From positions 1-6,917 of the forward strand of contig VBOM01000187.1 of assembly GCA_005877535.1 (NCBI GenBank): a stretch of 6,917 nt of DNA, read 5' to 3'. A model generated the notes under the pieces. That model searched no databases, was not told where the DNA came from, and was given only the letters and a program-made list of their open reading frames with translations. This DNA is from Nitrospirota bacterium. Its GTDB lineage: Bacteria > Nitrospirota > Nitrospiria > Nitrospirales > Nitrospiraceae. Of this stretch, positions 1-6,782 are shown in pieces; position 1 is the stretch's first letter, and each line of letters opens with the position of its first letter. A program made the position numbers and the translations under genes.

Positions 1-778
1 CGGCGATATGAAGGTCGACCAGGTCTTTCGCCGTCATCTTTAAGGCGGAAGCGGCATCGGGAACTTTAGCCGGATCGTCCCACAGGATGGCGGCGCAGCC
101 TTCCGGTGAAATCACCGAATAGACACCATGCTCCAACATGAGGACGCGATCTGAGACACCCAATGCGAGTGCTCCGCCGCTGCCGCCTTCACCGATGACA
201 ACGGAAATGATCGGGACTGCGAGCCGGGACATCACAAAGAGGTTGCGGGCAATGGCTTCAGCCTGGCCGCGCTCTTCCGCGCCAATGCCGGGGTAGGCAC
301 CCGGCGTGTCGATAAAGGTCACGATCGGGCGCCCAAATTTCTCGGCCATCCTCATGAGACGCAGAGCCTTTCGATAGCCTTCGGGGTTCGGCATTCCAAA
401 GTTCCGTTGCATCCGTTCTTTGAGGGTTTTCCCTTTTTGATGACCAATGACCATGATCGACCGATCGTTGAATCGAGCAAAGCCTCCGACGATGGCACGA
501 TCGTCGCCGAATGAGCGGTCTCCATGGAACTCAAGAAAGTCCCTGAATAGATAACTGATGTAATCGAGGGTGCTAGGTCGTTGGGGATGCCGGGCAAGTT
601 GCGTTCGCTGCCAGGGAGTCAGTTTGCTGTACAGCGCATGTTCCACCTGGGCAAGCTTCATCCGCAACTTGCGGATCTCGTCCTGGGGTGTTGATTTCCC
701 CGCAGGAGCGGCCGCGAGTTTTTCGATCTTTTCTTCGATCTCGCGGATCGGCTTTTCAAACTCAAGGTAATCGCGCAT
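1..778 (-). CDS. accA: Acetyl-CoA carboxylase carboxyltransferase subunit alpha (partial, C-terminus off the window)
   Basis: AccA pairs with AccD to form the cytoplasmic carboxyltransferase that moves the carboxyl group from carboxybiotin to acetyl-CoA, giving malonyl-CoA for fatty acid synthesis. Translating the minus strand from the ATG at 778-776 gives 259 uninterrupted codons. Seen in order: a helical N-terminus ([20 protein letters not shown], the usual AccA opening); [10 protein letters not shown] near 84-93; [14 protein letters not shown] at 125-138; [20 protein letters not shown] at 157-176; and the glycine-rich [12 protein letters not shown] at 196-207, part of the crotonase-like acyl-CoA/oxyanion region. 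The frame is open at base 1. E. coli AccA is about 319 aa, so roughly 60 residues are missing at the window edge. It lies 62 bases downstream of dnaE on the same strand and is probably co-transcribed. No clear Shine-Dalgarno precedes the ATG, but the N-terminus matches the family, so the start is credible. Confidence 0.97.
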   Translation of the reverse strand, partial: MRDYLEFEKPIREIEEKIEKLAAAPAGKSTPQDEIRKLRMKLAQVEHALYSKLTPWQRTQLARHPQRPSTLDYISYLFRDFLEFHGDRSFGDDRAIVGGFARFNDRSIMVIGHQKGKTLKERMQRNFGMPNPEGYRKALRLMRMAEKFGRPIVTFIDTPGAYPGIGAEERGQAEAIARNLFVMSRLAVPIISVVIGEGGSGGALALGVSDRVLMLEHGVYSVISPEGCAAILWDDPAKVPDAASALKMTAKDLVDLHIA

Positions 779-840
779 AGGGCGTCTTACAATATCGATA
801 CTCTGGGAGGGAATACTGACATCCTACCCTGAAGTAGGGA

Positions 841-3800
841 CTACGATAGCAGAAAAATGGCCCCTTTGCCTAGCACTTCTTCAACATCTATCACAAAGCG
901 TTCGCTGGGTGTGACAGTGAGGTGAGGGAGGGGGGCTGTCTCAGCTTCCAGCGCTGAATCCATTCGCAAAGTGAGTGAGATGGTCGTGCCTCCCGGGTGA
1001 CGAAGAAACACCTCGCGGAGGCGCGGTAACTGTTCCGTCACGCTGGGCTGATCCGTCAGCCGAATTTGGACCCGCTTGATCGTCTGCGCTTGTACATCGG
1101 CGAGCGGTTCAATCTTGCTCCCTCGAATCTTCGTGCCTTTATCTCCCCGGTCCACCGTGCCCGTGATGCGCACGAGGCGTTCCGGCACCATGAGATCGGC
1201 GGCGCTTTTGTAGAGATCTGGAAAGACGATTATTTCAACTATGCCCTGGAGGTCTTCCAGGGTGAGATAGGCCATCCGGTCGCCCTTCTTGGTCAGCATG
1301 CTTTTGACGGTCGTAATGATTCCGCAGAGTTTGACCTCTCGACCGTCCGATAATTCTGGCAGGCTGATGGTCGAGGCTGTGGCAAGCCCGTTGATGGTGG
1401 CCTCATAACGCGCCAGGGGATGAGAGGAAATATAGAAGCCGGTCAGCTCTCGTTCGTGTTTCAACCGCTCGCTTTGCTCCCATTCAGGAATGTTCGGCAG
1501 CGACGGCAGGGCTAGATGCTCCGCGGAGTTTTGCCAGTTCAGCTCGTCGCCAAAAATATTGGTCTGCCCCAGATCCCGTTCGCGCTGCGCGGCCGCACCG
1601 TCCTCGACGGCTTGATCCAGGACTGCGGCCAGTTGAGAACGTTTCGCGCCGGTTGAGTCAAACGCGCCGGTCTTGATCAGCCCTTCAAGCATGCGCTTAT
1701 TAACCTTGTGCAGATCGATGCGACGACAGAAATCAAAGAAGGACTTGAAGGGGCCGGTTTCATTCCGAATCTCGATAATCGATTCGACGGCACCCTCGCC
1801 GACATTCTTGATGGCCGCCAGGCCGAAGCGGATTGCGTGATCCACCACGGTAAAGTTCTTATGGCTTTCGTTGACGTCGGGTGGCAGGACCTTGATGTTG
1901 AGGTCACGGCATTCCGTGAAGTAGCCGACGATTTTGTCGGCGTTGCCCATGTCAGTGGTCATCAGGGCGACCATGAACTCAGTCGGGTAGTGCGCTTTCA
2001 AATAGCCCGTCTGGTAGCAGACGACGGCATAGGCCGCGGCGTGCGACTTGTTGAACCCGTAGCCTGCAAACTTCTGGATCAGTTCGTACAGCTTTTCCGC
2101 TTTCCTGTCGGGAATCTTATTCGTCTTGGCGCCGGCCAGGAACTGCGCGCGCAGCTTCTCCATCTCCTCCGGCTTCTTCTTGCCCATCGCACGGCGGAGA
2201 ATGTCGGCTTGGCCGAGCGAAAATCCCGCCACCTTGTTGGCAATCGCCATCACCTGTTCCTGATAGACGATGACCCCGTAGGTGTCCTTTAGAATCGGTT
2301 CGAGTTCAGGCACTTCGTACGCGATCGGAATCTTGCCCTGCTTGCGTTTGATGAAGTCGGGGATCAGATCCATCGGGCCAGGGCGATAGAGTGCAATGAT
2401 AGCGATGATGTCCTCGAAGCGATCCGGTTTCAGGCCGGTCAGGAGATCGCGCATTCCTGAGCTTTCCAATTGGAAGAGGCCGATCGTTTTTCCTGATGAG
2501 AGGAGGGCAAAGGTCTTGGGGTCGTCGAACGGAACCTGCTCCATGACCAACGGTGGATCGCCGGAATGCCTCTCATTGATCAGATTCTCCGCGCGTTTGA
2601 TCATCGTGAGGGTTTTGAGACCCAGGAAATCGAATTTGACGAGCCCGATTTTTTCGACGTCTCCCATAGAATATTGAGTGACGATTTCGTCGTTGGCTCC
2701 TTTATAGAGCGGCACGTGGTCCGTGAGCGGCCCTTCCGAAATCACCACACCGGCGGCGTGAGTTGAGGCGTGCCGGGCCAGTCCTTCGAGGGAGCGGGCG
2801 ATCCCCATCAGTTCTTTTACCCGCGGATCGCTCTCGACGAGATCTCGCAGTTTCGGCTCTTGGTCAAGTGCCTGCTGGAGTGTGATGTTGAGCTGATTCG
2901 GCACGAGCTTAGCGACGCGATCGACTTCGGCATAGGGAATTTCCAGCACACGGCCCACGTCCCGGATCGCGGCCCTCGCCCCGAGCGTCCCGAACGTAAT
3001 GATTTGGGCTACGTGGTCCTTGCCGTACTTGTCGACCACGTAGTTAATGACCTCGCCCCGGCGTTCCATGCAGAAGTCCATGTCGATATCGGGGAGTGAT
3101 ACGCGCTCGGGATTCAGGAACCGTTCGAACAATAGTGTGTAGACGAGGGGATCGAGGTCCGTGATGCGGAGCGCATAGGCGACCAGACTCCCGGCCGCGG
3201 AGCCTCGCCCCGGTCCGACCGGAATGCTGCGCGAGCGGGCAAACTTGATAATGTCCCACACGATGAGGAAATAGCCGGCAAACCCCATCGAACAGATGAT
3301 CGTCAGTTCTTCACGCAGGCGAAGCGCATAGGTGGCCGGCAGGATCTGGCTGGATCTTTCTTGTAGTCTGGCCGACAATCCCTCCAGCGCCAGGTGCTCT
3401 AGATAGGTTTCCCGCGTGAAACCTTCGGGAACTTTGTATTGCGGAAGATGCGTCTTGTTCAGCGCCAGTTGGAGGTCGCAGGTGTCCGCAATCCGGCAGG
3501 TATTGGCGACGGCATTGGGGAACTCGATAAAGGCGGCCGAGACTTCTTCCGTCGATTTTACATACAGCTGATCCGTATCGAACTTCATGCGATTCGGGTC
3601 GCTGATCGTCTTGCCTGTTTGCAGGCAGAGCATCAGTTCGTGCGGGCGAAAATCTTCTTTCTTGAGATAGTGGCAGTCGTTGGTTCCGGCCAGAGGGATG
3701 TCCATTTTCTTGGCGATCTCGAGCAAGCCGCTATTCGCGACTCGCTGGTGGTTCAACCCGTTCGCCTGCACCTCAAGGTAGAACTGTTCCTTCCCGAAGA

Positions 3801-4302
3801 TTTCCTGAAACTCTCCAGCCACAGCCATGGCGCCATCCATGTCCTTCTGGCCGATGAGGTATGGGATCTCGCCGCTCAAGCAGCCTGAGAGGGCAATGAG
3901 ACCCTCATGATGCTCTTTCAAAAGTTCTTTATCCATCCGTGGTTTATAATAGAATCCTTCAAGGTACGCTTTACTGACAAGACTGATCAGATTCTGATAA
4001 CCAGTCAGATTTCGAGCCAGGAGGATCAGGTGATAGTAGTCGTTGTGGGCGAGGCCACTGTCTTTGGCAGCAAAGCGACTGCCTGGTGCCATGTAGGCTT
4101 CGCATCCGATGATAGGTTTGATACCGGCAGCTTTGGCTTTCCGGTAGAACTCGATGGCTCCGAACATGTTGCCATGGTCGGTCATCGCCACAGCCGGCTG
4201 ATTAAACGATTTAATCTGCTGGACGAGCGGCTCGATTTGATTCGCGCCGTCTAAGAGACTGAACTGGGTATGAAGGTGGAGATGCACGAAGGACGAAGCC
4301 AT
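841..4302 (-). CDS. dnaE: DNA polymerase III subunit alpha
   Basis: This is the catalytic subunit of the replicative polymerase, acting in the cytoplasm at the replication fork with the beta clamp and tau. The 1153-aa length is near that of E. coli DnaE (1160 aa). Domains in order: PHP domain (about 1-270) with HLHLHTQFSLLDGA at 7-20, TDHGN at 41-45, E68, H91, C141 and NDCH at 208-211; polymerase palm with PVGPGRGSAAGS at 361-372, the aspartate-rich PDIDMDF at 404-410, and VKFDFLGL at 555-562 (D558 as the likely third catalytic aspartate); fingers with YRPGPM at 639-644, YQEQVM at 680-685 and FNKSHAAAYA at 750-759; a helix-hairpin-helix region around 810-880; a clamp-binding-like QTNIF at 913-917; and an OB fold around 990-1060. 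The minus-strand frame has a TAG three codons before the ATG, so this is the furthest upstream start. No Shine-Dalgarno is visible; the leader carries CCTCC instead. accA follows on the same strand. No intein or frameshift is seen. Confidence 0.98.
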   Translation of the reverse strand: MASSFVHLHLHTQFSLLDGANQIEPLVQQIKSFNQPAVAMTDHGNMFGAIEFYRKAKAAGIKPIIGCEAYMAPGSRFAAKDSGLAHNDYYHLILLARNLTGYQNLISLVSKAYLEGFYYKPRMDKELLKEHHEGLIALSGCLSGEIPYLIGQKDMDGAMAVAGEFQEIFGKEQFYLEVQANGLNHQRVANSGLLEIAKKMDIPLAGTNDCHYLKKEDFRPHELMLCLQTGKTISDPNRMKFDTDQLYVKSTEEVSAAFIEFPNAVANTCRIADTCDLQLALNKTHLPQYKVPEGFTRETYLEHLALEGLSARLQERSSQILPATYALRLREELTIICSMGFAGYFLIVWDIIKFARSRSIPVGPGRGSAAGSLVAYALRITDLDPLVYTLLFERFLNPERVSLPDIDMDFCMERRGEVINYVVDKYGKDHVAQIITFGTLGARAAIRDVGRVLEIPYAEVDRVAKLVPNQLNITLQQALDQEPKLRDLVESDPRVKELMGIARSLEGLARHASTHAAGVVISEGPLTDHVPLYKGANDEIVTQYSMGDVEKIGLVKFDFLGLKTLTMIKRAENLINERHSGDPPLVMEQVPFDDPKTFALLSSGKTIGLFQLESSGMRDLLTGLKPDRFEDIIAIIALYRPGPMDLIPDFIKRKQGKIPIAYEVPELEPILKDTYGVIVYQEQVMAIANKVAGFSLGQADILRRAMGKKKPEEMEKLRAQFLAGAKTNKIPDRKAEKLYELIQKFAGYGFNKSHAAAYAVVCYQTGYLKAHYPTEFMVALMTTDMGNADKIVGYFTECRDLNIKVLPPDVNESHKNFTVVDHAIRFGLAAIKNVGEGAVESIIEIRNETGPFKSFFDFCRRIDLHKVNKRMLEGLIKTGAFDSTGAKRSQLAAVLDQAVEDGAAAQRERDLGQTNIFGDELNWQNSAEHLALPSLPNIPEWEQSERLKHERELTGFYISSHPLARYEATINGLATASTISLPELSDGREVKLCGIITTVKSMLTKKGDRMAYLTLEDLQGIVEIIVFPDLYKSAADLMVPERLVRITGTVDRGDKGTKIRGSKIEPLADVQAQTIKRVQIRLTDQPSVTEQLPRLREVFLRHPGGTTISLTLRMDSALEAETAPLPHLTVTPSERFVIDVEEVLGKGAIFLLS

Positions 4303-4582
4303 GGCGGGATTCTAGGAGGCCAGGGAAGGCGAAGTCAAACGCATAAAGGAAGCAATCGCCCGCATTCGCCATGACGGTTCGTCGCAAACTGGCGGAGTAG
4401 CGCGCGATCAGCGGGAGGAGCCGACTTGCGTGACGTGTGAGCCCTGTCCCTGCCTGTCGAGCTTTTCCCGTCAGTCTCGCCCGTTCCGCTTGAACCAGGC
4501 ATTCGCGATCGCAGCAGAAGTGTTCACGAATGATGCAGGCTAAGGACGGCACGGATACACGTCTTCCCAGTGTCCCTATGAC

Positions 4583-4599
4583 AAGAGCTAACAGCTCTT
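4583..4599. repeat. Perfect 7-bp inverted repeat upstream of the antiporter gene
   Basis: AAGAGCT, then AAC, then AGCTCTT. The arms are perfectly complementary with a 3-base centre. It lies just upstream of the expected -35 position for the element at 4636-4644. It could be an operator for a dimeric regulator or simply a small hairpin. No U-tract follows it on the plus strand (AACCCCG), so it is not a terminator in that direction. The function is inferred from position only. Confidence 0.4.
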
Positions 4600-4635
4600 A
4601 ACCCCGCTTCGTGGCTAGCGTGATCCGGTCGTCTA

Positions 4636-4644
4636 TGCTATAGA
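4636..4644 (+). promoter_or_regulatory. Candidate extended -10 promoter element for the antiporter gene
   Basis: TGCTATAGA fits an extended -10 (TG-n-TATAxx). Transcription would start near 4651, giving a leader of roughly 34 bases before the ATG at 4685. The -35 position (about 4616-4621, TAGCGT) does not match consensus, which extended -10 promoters can tolerate. The element lies inside a perfect inverted repeat, GTCTAT-GCT-ATAGAC (4631-4645). Such an overlap would let a repressor block the polymerase, or it may be coincidence. Confidence 0.35.
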
Positions 4645-4684
4645 CCGCATCAGGTGCGTCGAACAATCTCGAGAGAATAGCAAG

Positions 4685-5935
4685 ATGCCGACTTCCATTG
4701 AGTTGATCTTCATCGTTTTCTCTACCCTTGTCATTGTGAGCATTTTGACGATCAAGCTCTCGAATCGGTTTGGCATCCCCTCACTGGTCTTGTTCCTCGC
4801 CATCGGCATGTTGGCGGGGTCCGACGGTCTCGGCGGCATCTATTTCGACAATCCGTCTCTGGTGCAGTCGCTGGGTATCATTGCGCTCGTCTTGATTCTG
4901 TTTGCGGGTGGATTGGACACGGAGTGGGCGGAGGTGCGTCCTATCCTGTGGCAGGGCCTGTCTCTCTCGACGATCGGGGTGCTGCTCACGGCGTTGCTGG
5001 TCGGGGTGTTTGTCTCCTGGGTCCAGGGGTTCTCATTCCTGGAGGGCCTCTTGCTCGGCGCGATTGTGTCGTCCACCGATGCCGCGGCCGTGTTCATGGT
5101 GCTACGGGCGCGGAACGCCAGGTTCCCCCGGCGATTAGTCCAATTGCTCGAATTTGAATCCGGCAGCAACGATCCGATGGCGGTCGTGTTGACGATCGCA
5201 CTGATTCGACTGTTGACCGAACCTTCGACCTCCTTCGGAGAGCTTGTCTTATTCTTTGTGATGCAAATGGCCGTGGGGACGGTGATTGGCATTGCGATGG
5301 GAGAGATCATGCGACGGTGCTTCAATTGGCTCGACTTGGAGTTGGAAGGCATTTATCCGGTACTGTCGGTGGCGCTGGCGCTGCTGACTTATGGCTTGAC
5401 CGCCTTCCTGCATGGGAGCGGTTTTCTTGCCGTGTACATGGCGGGGCTCGTCATGCAGCGAAGGCCGTTTACTCACCAGCAGAGTATCTTGCGTTTTCAC
5501 GATGGGCTGGCCTGGCTGATGCAAGTCACCATGTTTTTGATGCTGGGGCTACAAGTATTTCCGGCACGGCTCGTGCCGATCGCCTGGGTGGGCCTTCTGA
5601 TTTCCCTCTTCCTGATCTTCGTCGCCCGCCCTGCGAGTGTCCATACGGCGCTGGCTTTTTCGCCGATGTCATATAAGGAACAGACTCTTGTGGCCTGGGC
5701 GGGACTCCGTGGGGCCGTGCCGATTATCCTGGCCACGTTTCCATTATTGGCCGGGGTCAAACAGGCCGACACGATCTTCCACATGGTCTTCTTTATTGCA
5801 GTTACGTCCGTCGTCATGCAGGGGACTGCTATTCCGTGGATTACGCGAGCTTTGAAGATAGAAGCTACCCCGTCGAAAACAGTCAAGTCAGGGCTACCGC
5901 TCGATCTGCGGGAAACCGACAAACCGATACTGTAA
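4685..5935 (+). CDS. nhaP: NhaP2-type cation/proton antiporter (CPA1), short form without regulatory C-terminal domain
   Basis: This is an inner-membrane antiporter exchanging K+ (or Na+) for protons, used for pH and ion homeostasis. The 416-aa protein is almost entirely hydrophobic with about 12-13 predicted membrane spans. CPA1/NhaP2 signatures: IPSLVLFLAIGMLAGSDGLG at 31-50; GAIVSSTDAAAVF at 125-137; ESGSNDPMAVVLT at 158-170, with the ND pair (N162, D163) expected to bind cation or proton; and WAGLRGAVPIILATFP at 338-353 with conserved R342. From memory of the E. coli protein, these resemble NhaP2 (CvrA, about 578 aa) more than NhaA or Kef. The cytoplasmic tail after the last span is only about 30 residues, so the TrkA-C-like and later domains of NhaP2 are absent. 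The start is fixed: the upstream frame has no ATG, GTG or TTG before a TAG at 4616. A weak GAGAGAA at 4671-4677 is the only ribosome binding candidate. The ion specificity cannot be read from sequence. It appears monocistronic. Confidence 0.93.
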   Translation: MPTSIELIFIVFSTLVIVSILTIKLSNRFGIPSLVLFLAIGMLAGSDGLGGIYFDNPSLVQSLGIIALVLILFAGGLDTEWAEVRPILWQGLSLSTIGVLLTALLVGVFVSWVQGFSFLEGLLLGAIVSSTDAAAVFMVLRARNARFPRRLVQLLEFESGSNDPMAVVLTIALIRLLTEPSTSFGELVLFFVMQMAVGTVIGIAMGEIMRRCFNWLDLELEGIYPVLSVALALLTYGLTAFLHGSGFLAVYMAGLVMQRRPFTHQQSILRFHDGLAWLMQVTMFLMLGLQVFPARLVPIAWVGLLISLFLIFVARPASVHTALAFSPMSYKEQTLVAWAGLRGAVPIILATFPLLAGVKQADTIFHMVFFIAVTSVVMQGTAIPWITRALKIEATPSKTVKSGLPLDLRETDKPIL

Positions 5936-6132
5936 CCTGCTCCTGGTCGAGGGGCCATCCGACACTGACCGTTCTGTTGCGGCAAACGATCCGCAATCAT
6001 CTGCGTCGTTCTTGGCCGAAATCATCCTCAATGCATTCCAGCGAATGCACCTCCGGTGTTTCCTGGCCTGCGGCCTTGCATCTGACCGCACCTCCTTCGC
6101 CTCGTGACGAAGGTAATGTCTGACGGGCTCCT

Positions 6133-6158
6133 AGCCGCTTCTGTTTGCGGCTCTTTCC
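6133..6158 (+). terminator. Weak terminator-like hairpin downstream of the antiporter
   Basis: AGCCGC (6133-6138), an 8-base loop and GCGGCT (6147-6152) form a perfect GC-rich 6-bp stem followed by CTTTCC. The T-run is short and the hairpin lies about 200 bases after the antiporter stop, so this is a tentative rho-independent terminator for that transcript. Confidence 0.3.
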
Positions 6159-6604
6159 AGACAGCCGCGCAAGAGGGAAAGGGGTTCGTTATTTTCCGGT
6201 AGCCCTCATAAGTCACGCCTCATGCCTGCCCCAACTCTTCATCACGCATCTTTTCGCCTGTGGTGTATTACTCTGTCTCTCGCGTCGTGTGGACTGTGAT
6301 GGGCCGGTTGAATGGCCGAGAAATCGTGCAGCCGGCCTATGTGGCCGCGGCGGCCTTTTCCCATGCGGCTGCATCGGCCTTCGCGCCTCTCGTACCTGCA
6401 GCCACCGAATCCGATCGTACGCATGAAATGAGGCCTGCAACCAACCATTAGAGCTTCTTCACGTTGGCTTCATCATCGGTTCATGCTCAGGCATTACACT
6501 CAGCTCACTACGATAAGAGGTTACAGGGGACGGGACGTGAAATCGCCCTCGCGCAACTGAAAGCAACCATTCCGTCGGTCCAAGCGGCCGATGGATTCTC
6601 GCGG

Positions 6605-6611
6605 AAGGAGG
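6605..6611 (+). promoter_or_regulatory. Strong Shine-Dalgarno sequence that sets the miniprotein start
   Basis: AAGGAGG is a full match to the anti-Shine-Dalgarno end of 16S rRNA. Six bases separate it from the ATG at 6618, which is ideal spacing. A second ATG at 6613 lies only one base from this site and opens a 7-codon frame, so 6618 is the sensible start. It is the strongest ribosome binding site in the window; dnaE, accA and the antiporter have weak or no such signal. Confidence 0.75.
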
Positions 6612-6617
6612 AATGTC

Positions 6618-6716
6618 ATGGATGACCGCCACTTGATTGATGCCATGTTGTACGGGGGAATCTTCATCTTCTGTATGATCTTGGGAATGGGCATGGAGAT
6701 GGTTTTGAGGAGATGA
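6618..6716 (+). CDS. Putative single-span membrane miniprotein (32 aa)
   Basis: The frame runs from ATG 6618 to TGA 6714-6716 and encodes 32 residues. The N-terminus MDDRHLID is polar and acidic. A hydrophobic stretch of about 20 residues follows (roughly 9-30, including AMLYGGIFIFCMILGMGMEM), and the chain ends in RR. This is the layout of one transmembrane helix; the positive-inside rule would put the C-terminus in the cytoplasm. Six of 32 residues are methionine, and glycines at 13, 14, 23 and 25 could form a helix-packing face. I do not recognise a family. Small single-span proteins of this size often act as accessory subunits of membrane enzymes or transporters, but nothing here shows a partner. 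The main support is the perfect AAGGAGG six bases upstream together with the coherent membrane-protein composition. A 7-bp inverted repeat covers its stop codon. Confidence 0.6.
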   Translation: MDDRHLIDAMLYGGIFIFCMILGMGMEMVLRR

Positions 6717-6724
6717 TTCCTCAA
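6705..6724. repeat. Perfect inverted repeat spanning the miniprotein stop codon
   Basis: TTGAGGA (6705-6711), the loop GATGAT (6712-6717) and TCCTCAA (6718-6724). The TGA stop of the miniprotein lies in the loop. There is no T-run after the 3' arm on either strand, so it is not a classic rho-independent terminator. The left arm and loop contain GAGGAG, a possible ribosome binding site, which the right arm would mask in RNA. It may end or stabilise the short transcript, or control a following start at 6724. Confidence 0.45.
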
Positions 6725-6782
6725 TGAGATTTGCGGCGAGCGAACGCCATGCCTTCTTGTCGGAGAAGATTAGATGGATAGA

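Larger units (their letters stand above)
4303..4684. other. Divergent intergenic region between dnaE and the antiporter gene
   Basis: This 382-base stretch separates the minus-strand dnaE from the plus-strand antiporter and must hold both promoters unless dnaE belongs to a longer unit. I found no convincing gene. A minus-strand frame at 4211-4552 is rich in arginine and serine, overlaps the start of dnaE and has no ribosome binding site. The antiporter-proximal half holds two perfect inverted repeats (4583-4599 and 4631-4645) and an extended -10-like element. On the dnaE side I could not identify a -35/-10 pair. A lone 8-bp palindrome GCGATCGC lies at 4505-4512. Confidence 0.7.
5936..6617. 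other. Gene-poor stretch between the antiporter and the miniprotein
   Basis: I see no convincing gene in these roughly 680 bases. All frames are short. The longer ones are rich in arginine, serine and cysteine and have no ribosome binding site. Two small hairpins are present: 6032-6049 (TGCATT, 6-base loop, AATGCA) and the terminator-like one at 6133-6158. A frame out of register with the antiporter stays open to 6107 with rather gene-like codons but no usable start. A 25-codon frame from 6222 ends in a lipobox-like LASC and then stops. These may be remnants of decayed genes, but nothing recognisable is left. Confidence 0.6.

Noticed and set aside
823..838. Small hairpin (CCTAC / GTAGG) just after the dnaE stop
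   Set aside because: The stem has only five base pairs with no T-run. dnaE and accA are probably co-transcribed, so a terminator is not expected here.
1708..2292. Plus-strand frame of 194 codons inside dnaE
   Set aside because: It lies entirely antisense to highly conserved dnaE polymerase-domain coding sequence. It is a by-product of that gene's codon bias.
4211..4552. Minus-strand frame of 113 codons overlapping the start of dnaE
   Set aside because: Its composition is rich in arginine, serine and cysteine. It has no ribosome binding site, overlaps the certain N-terminus of dnaE by 92 bases, and shows no recognisable motif.
4300..4684. Possible tRNA or small RNA in the divergent region, prompted by GGTTCAAG on the minus strand
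   Set aside because: The bases around this T-loop-like match do not form an acceptor stem or anticodon arm, so there is no cloverleaf.
6028..6216. 62-codon minus-strand frame starting at GTG
   Set aside because: The only GAGG before the start is too close to work as a ribosome binding site. The later part is arginine-rich and low in natural composition.
6222..6299. 25-codon frame ending in a lipobox-like LASC, resembling a truncated lipoprotein signal
   Set aside because: No ribosome binding site is present, the stop comes one codon after the CG of the box, and the following sequence in other frames shows no recognisable lipoprotein. It may be chance.
6260..6451. 63-codon alanine-rich plus-strand frame starting at GTG
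   Set aside because: It has no ribosome binding site. Its alanine runs come from GC-rich repeats of GGCC and GCGGC, and no family is recognisable.
6521..6724. 67-codon minus-strand frame opposite the miniprotein
   Set aside because: It has no ribosome binding site and is antisense to a frame with a perfect one.
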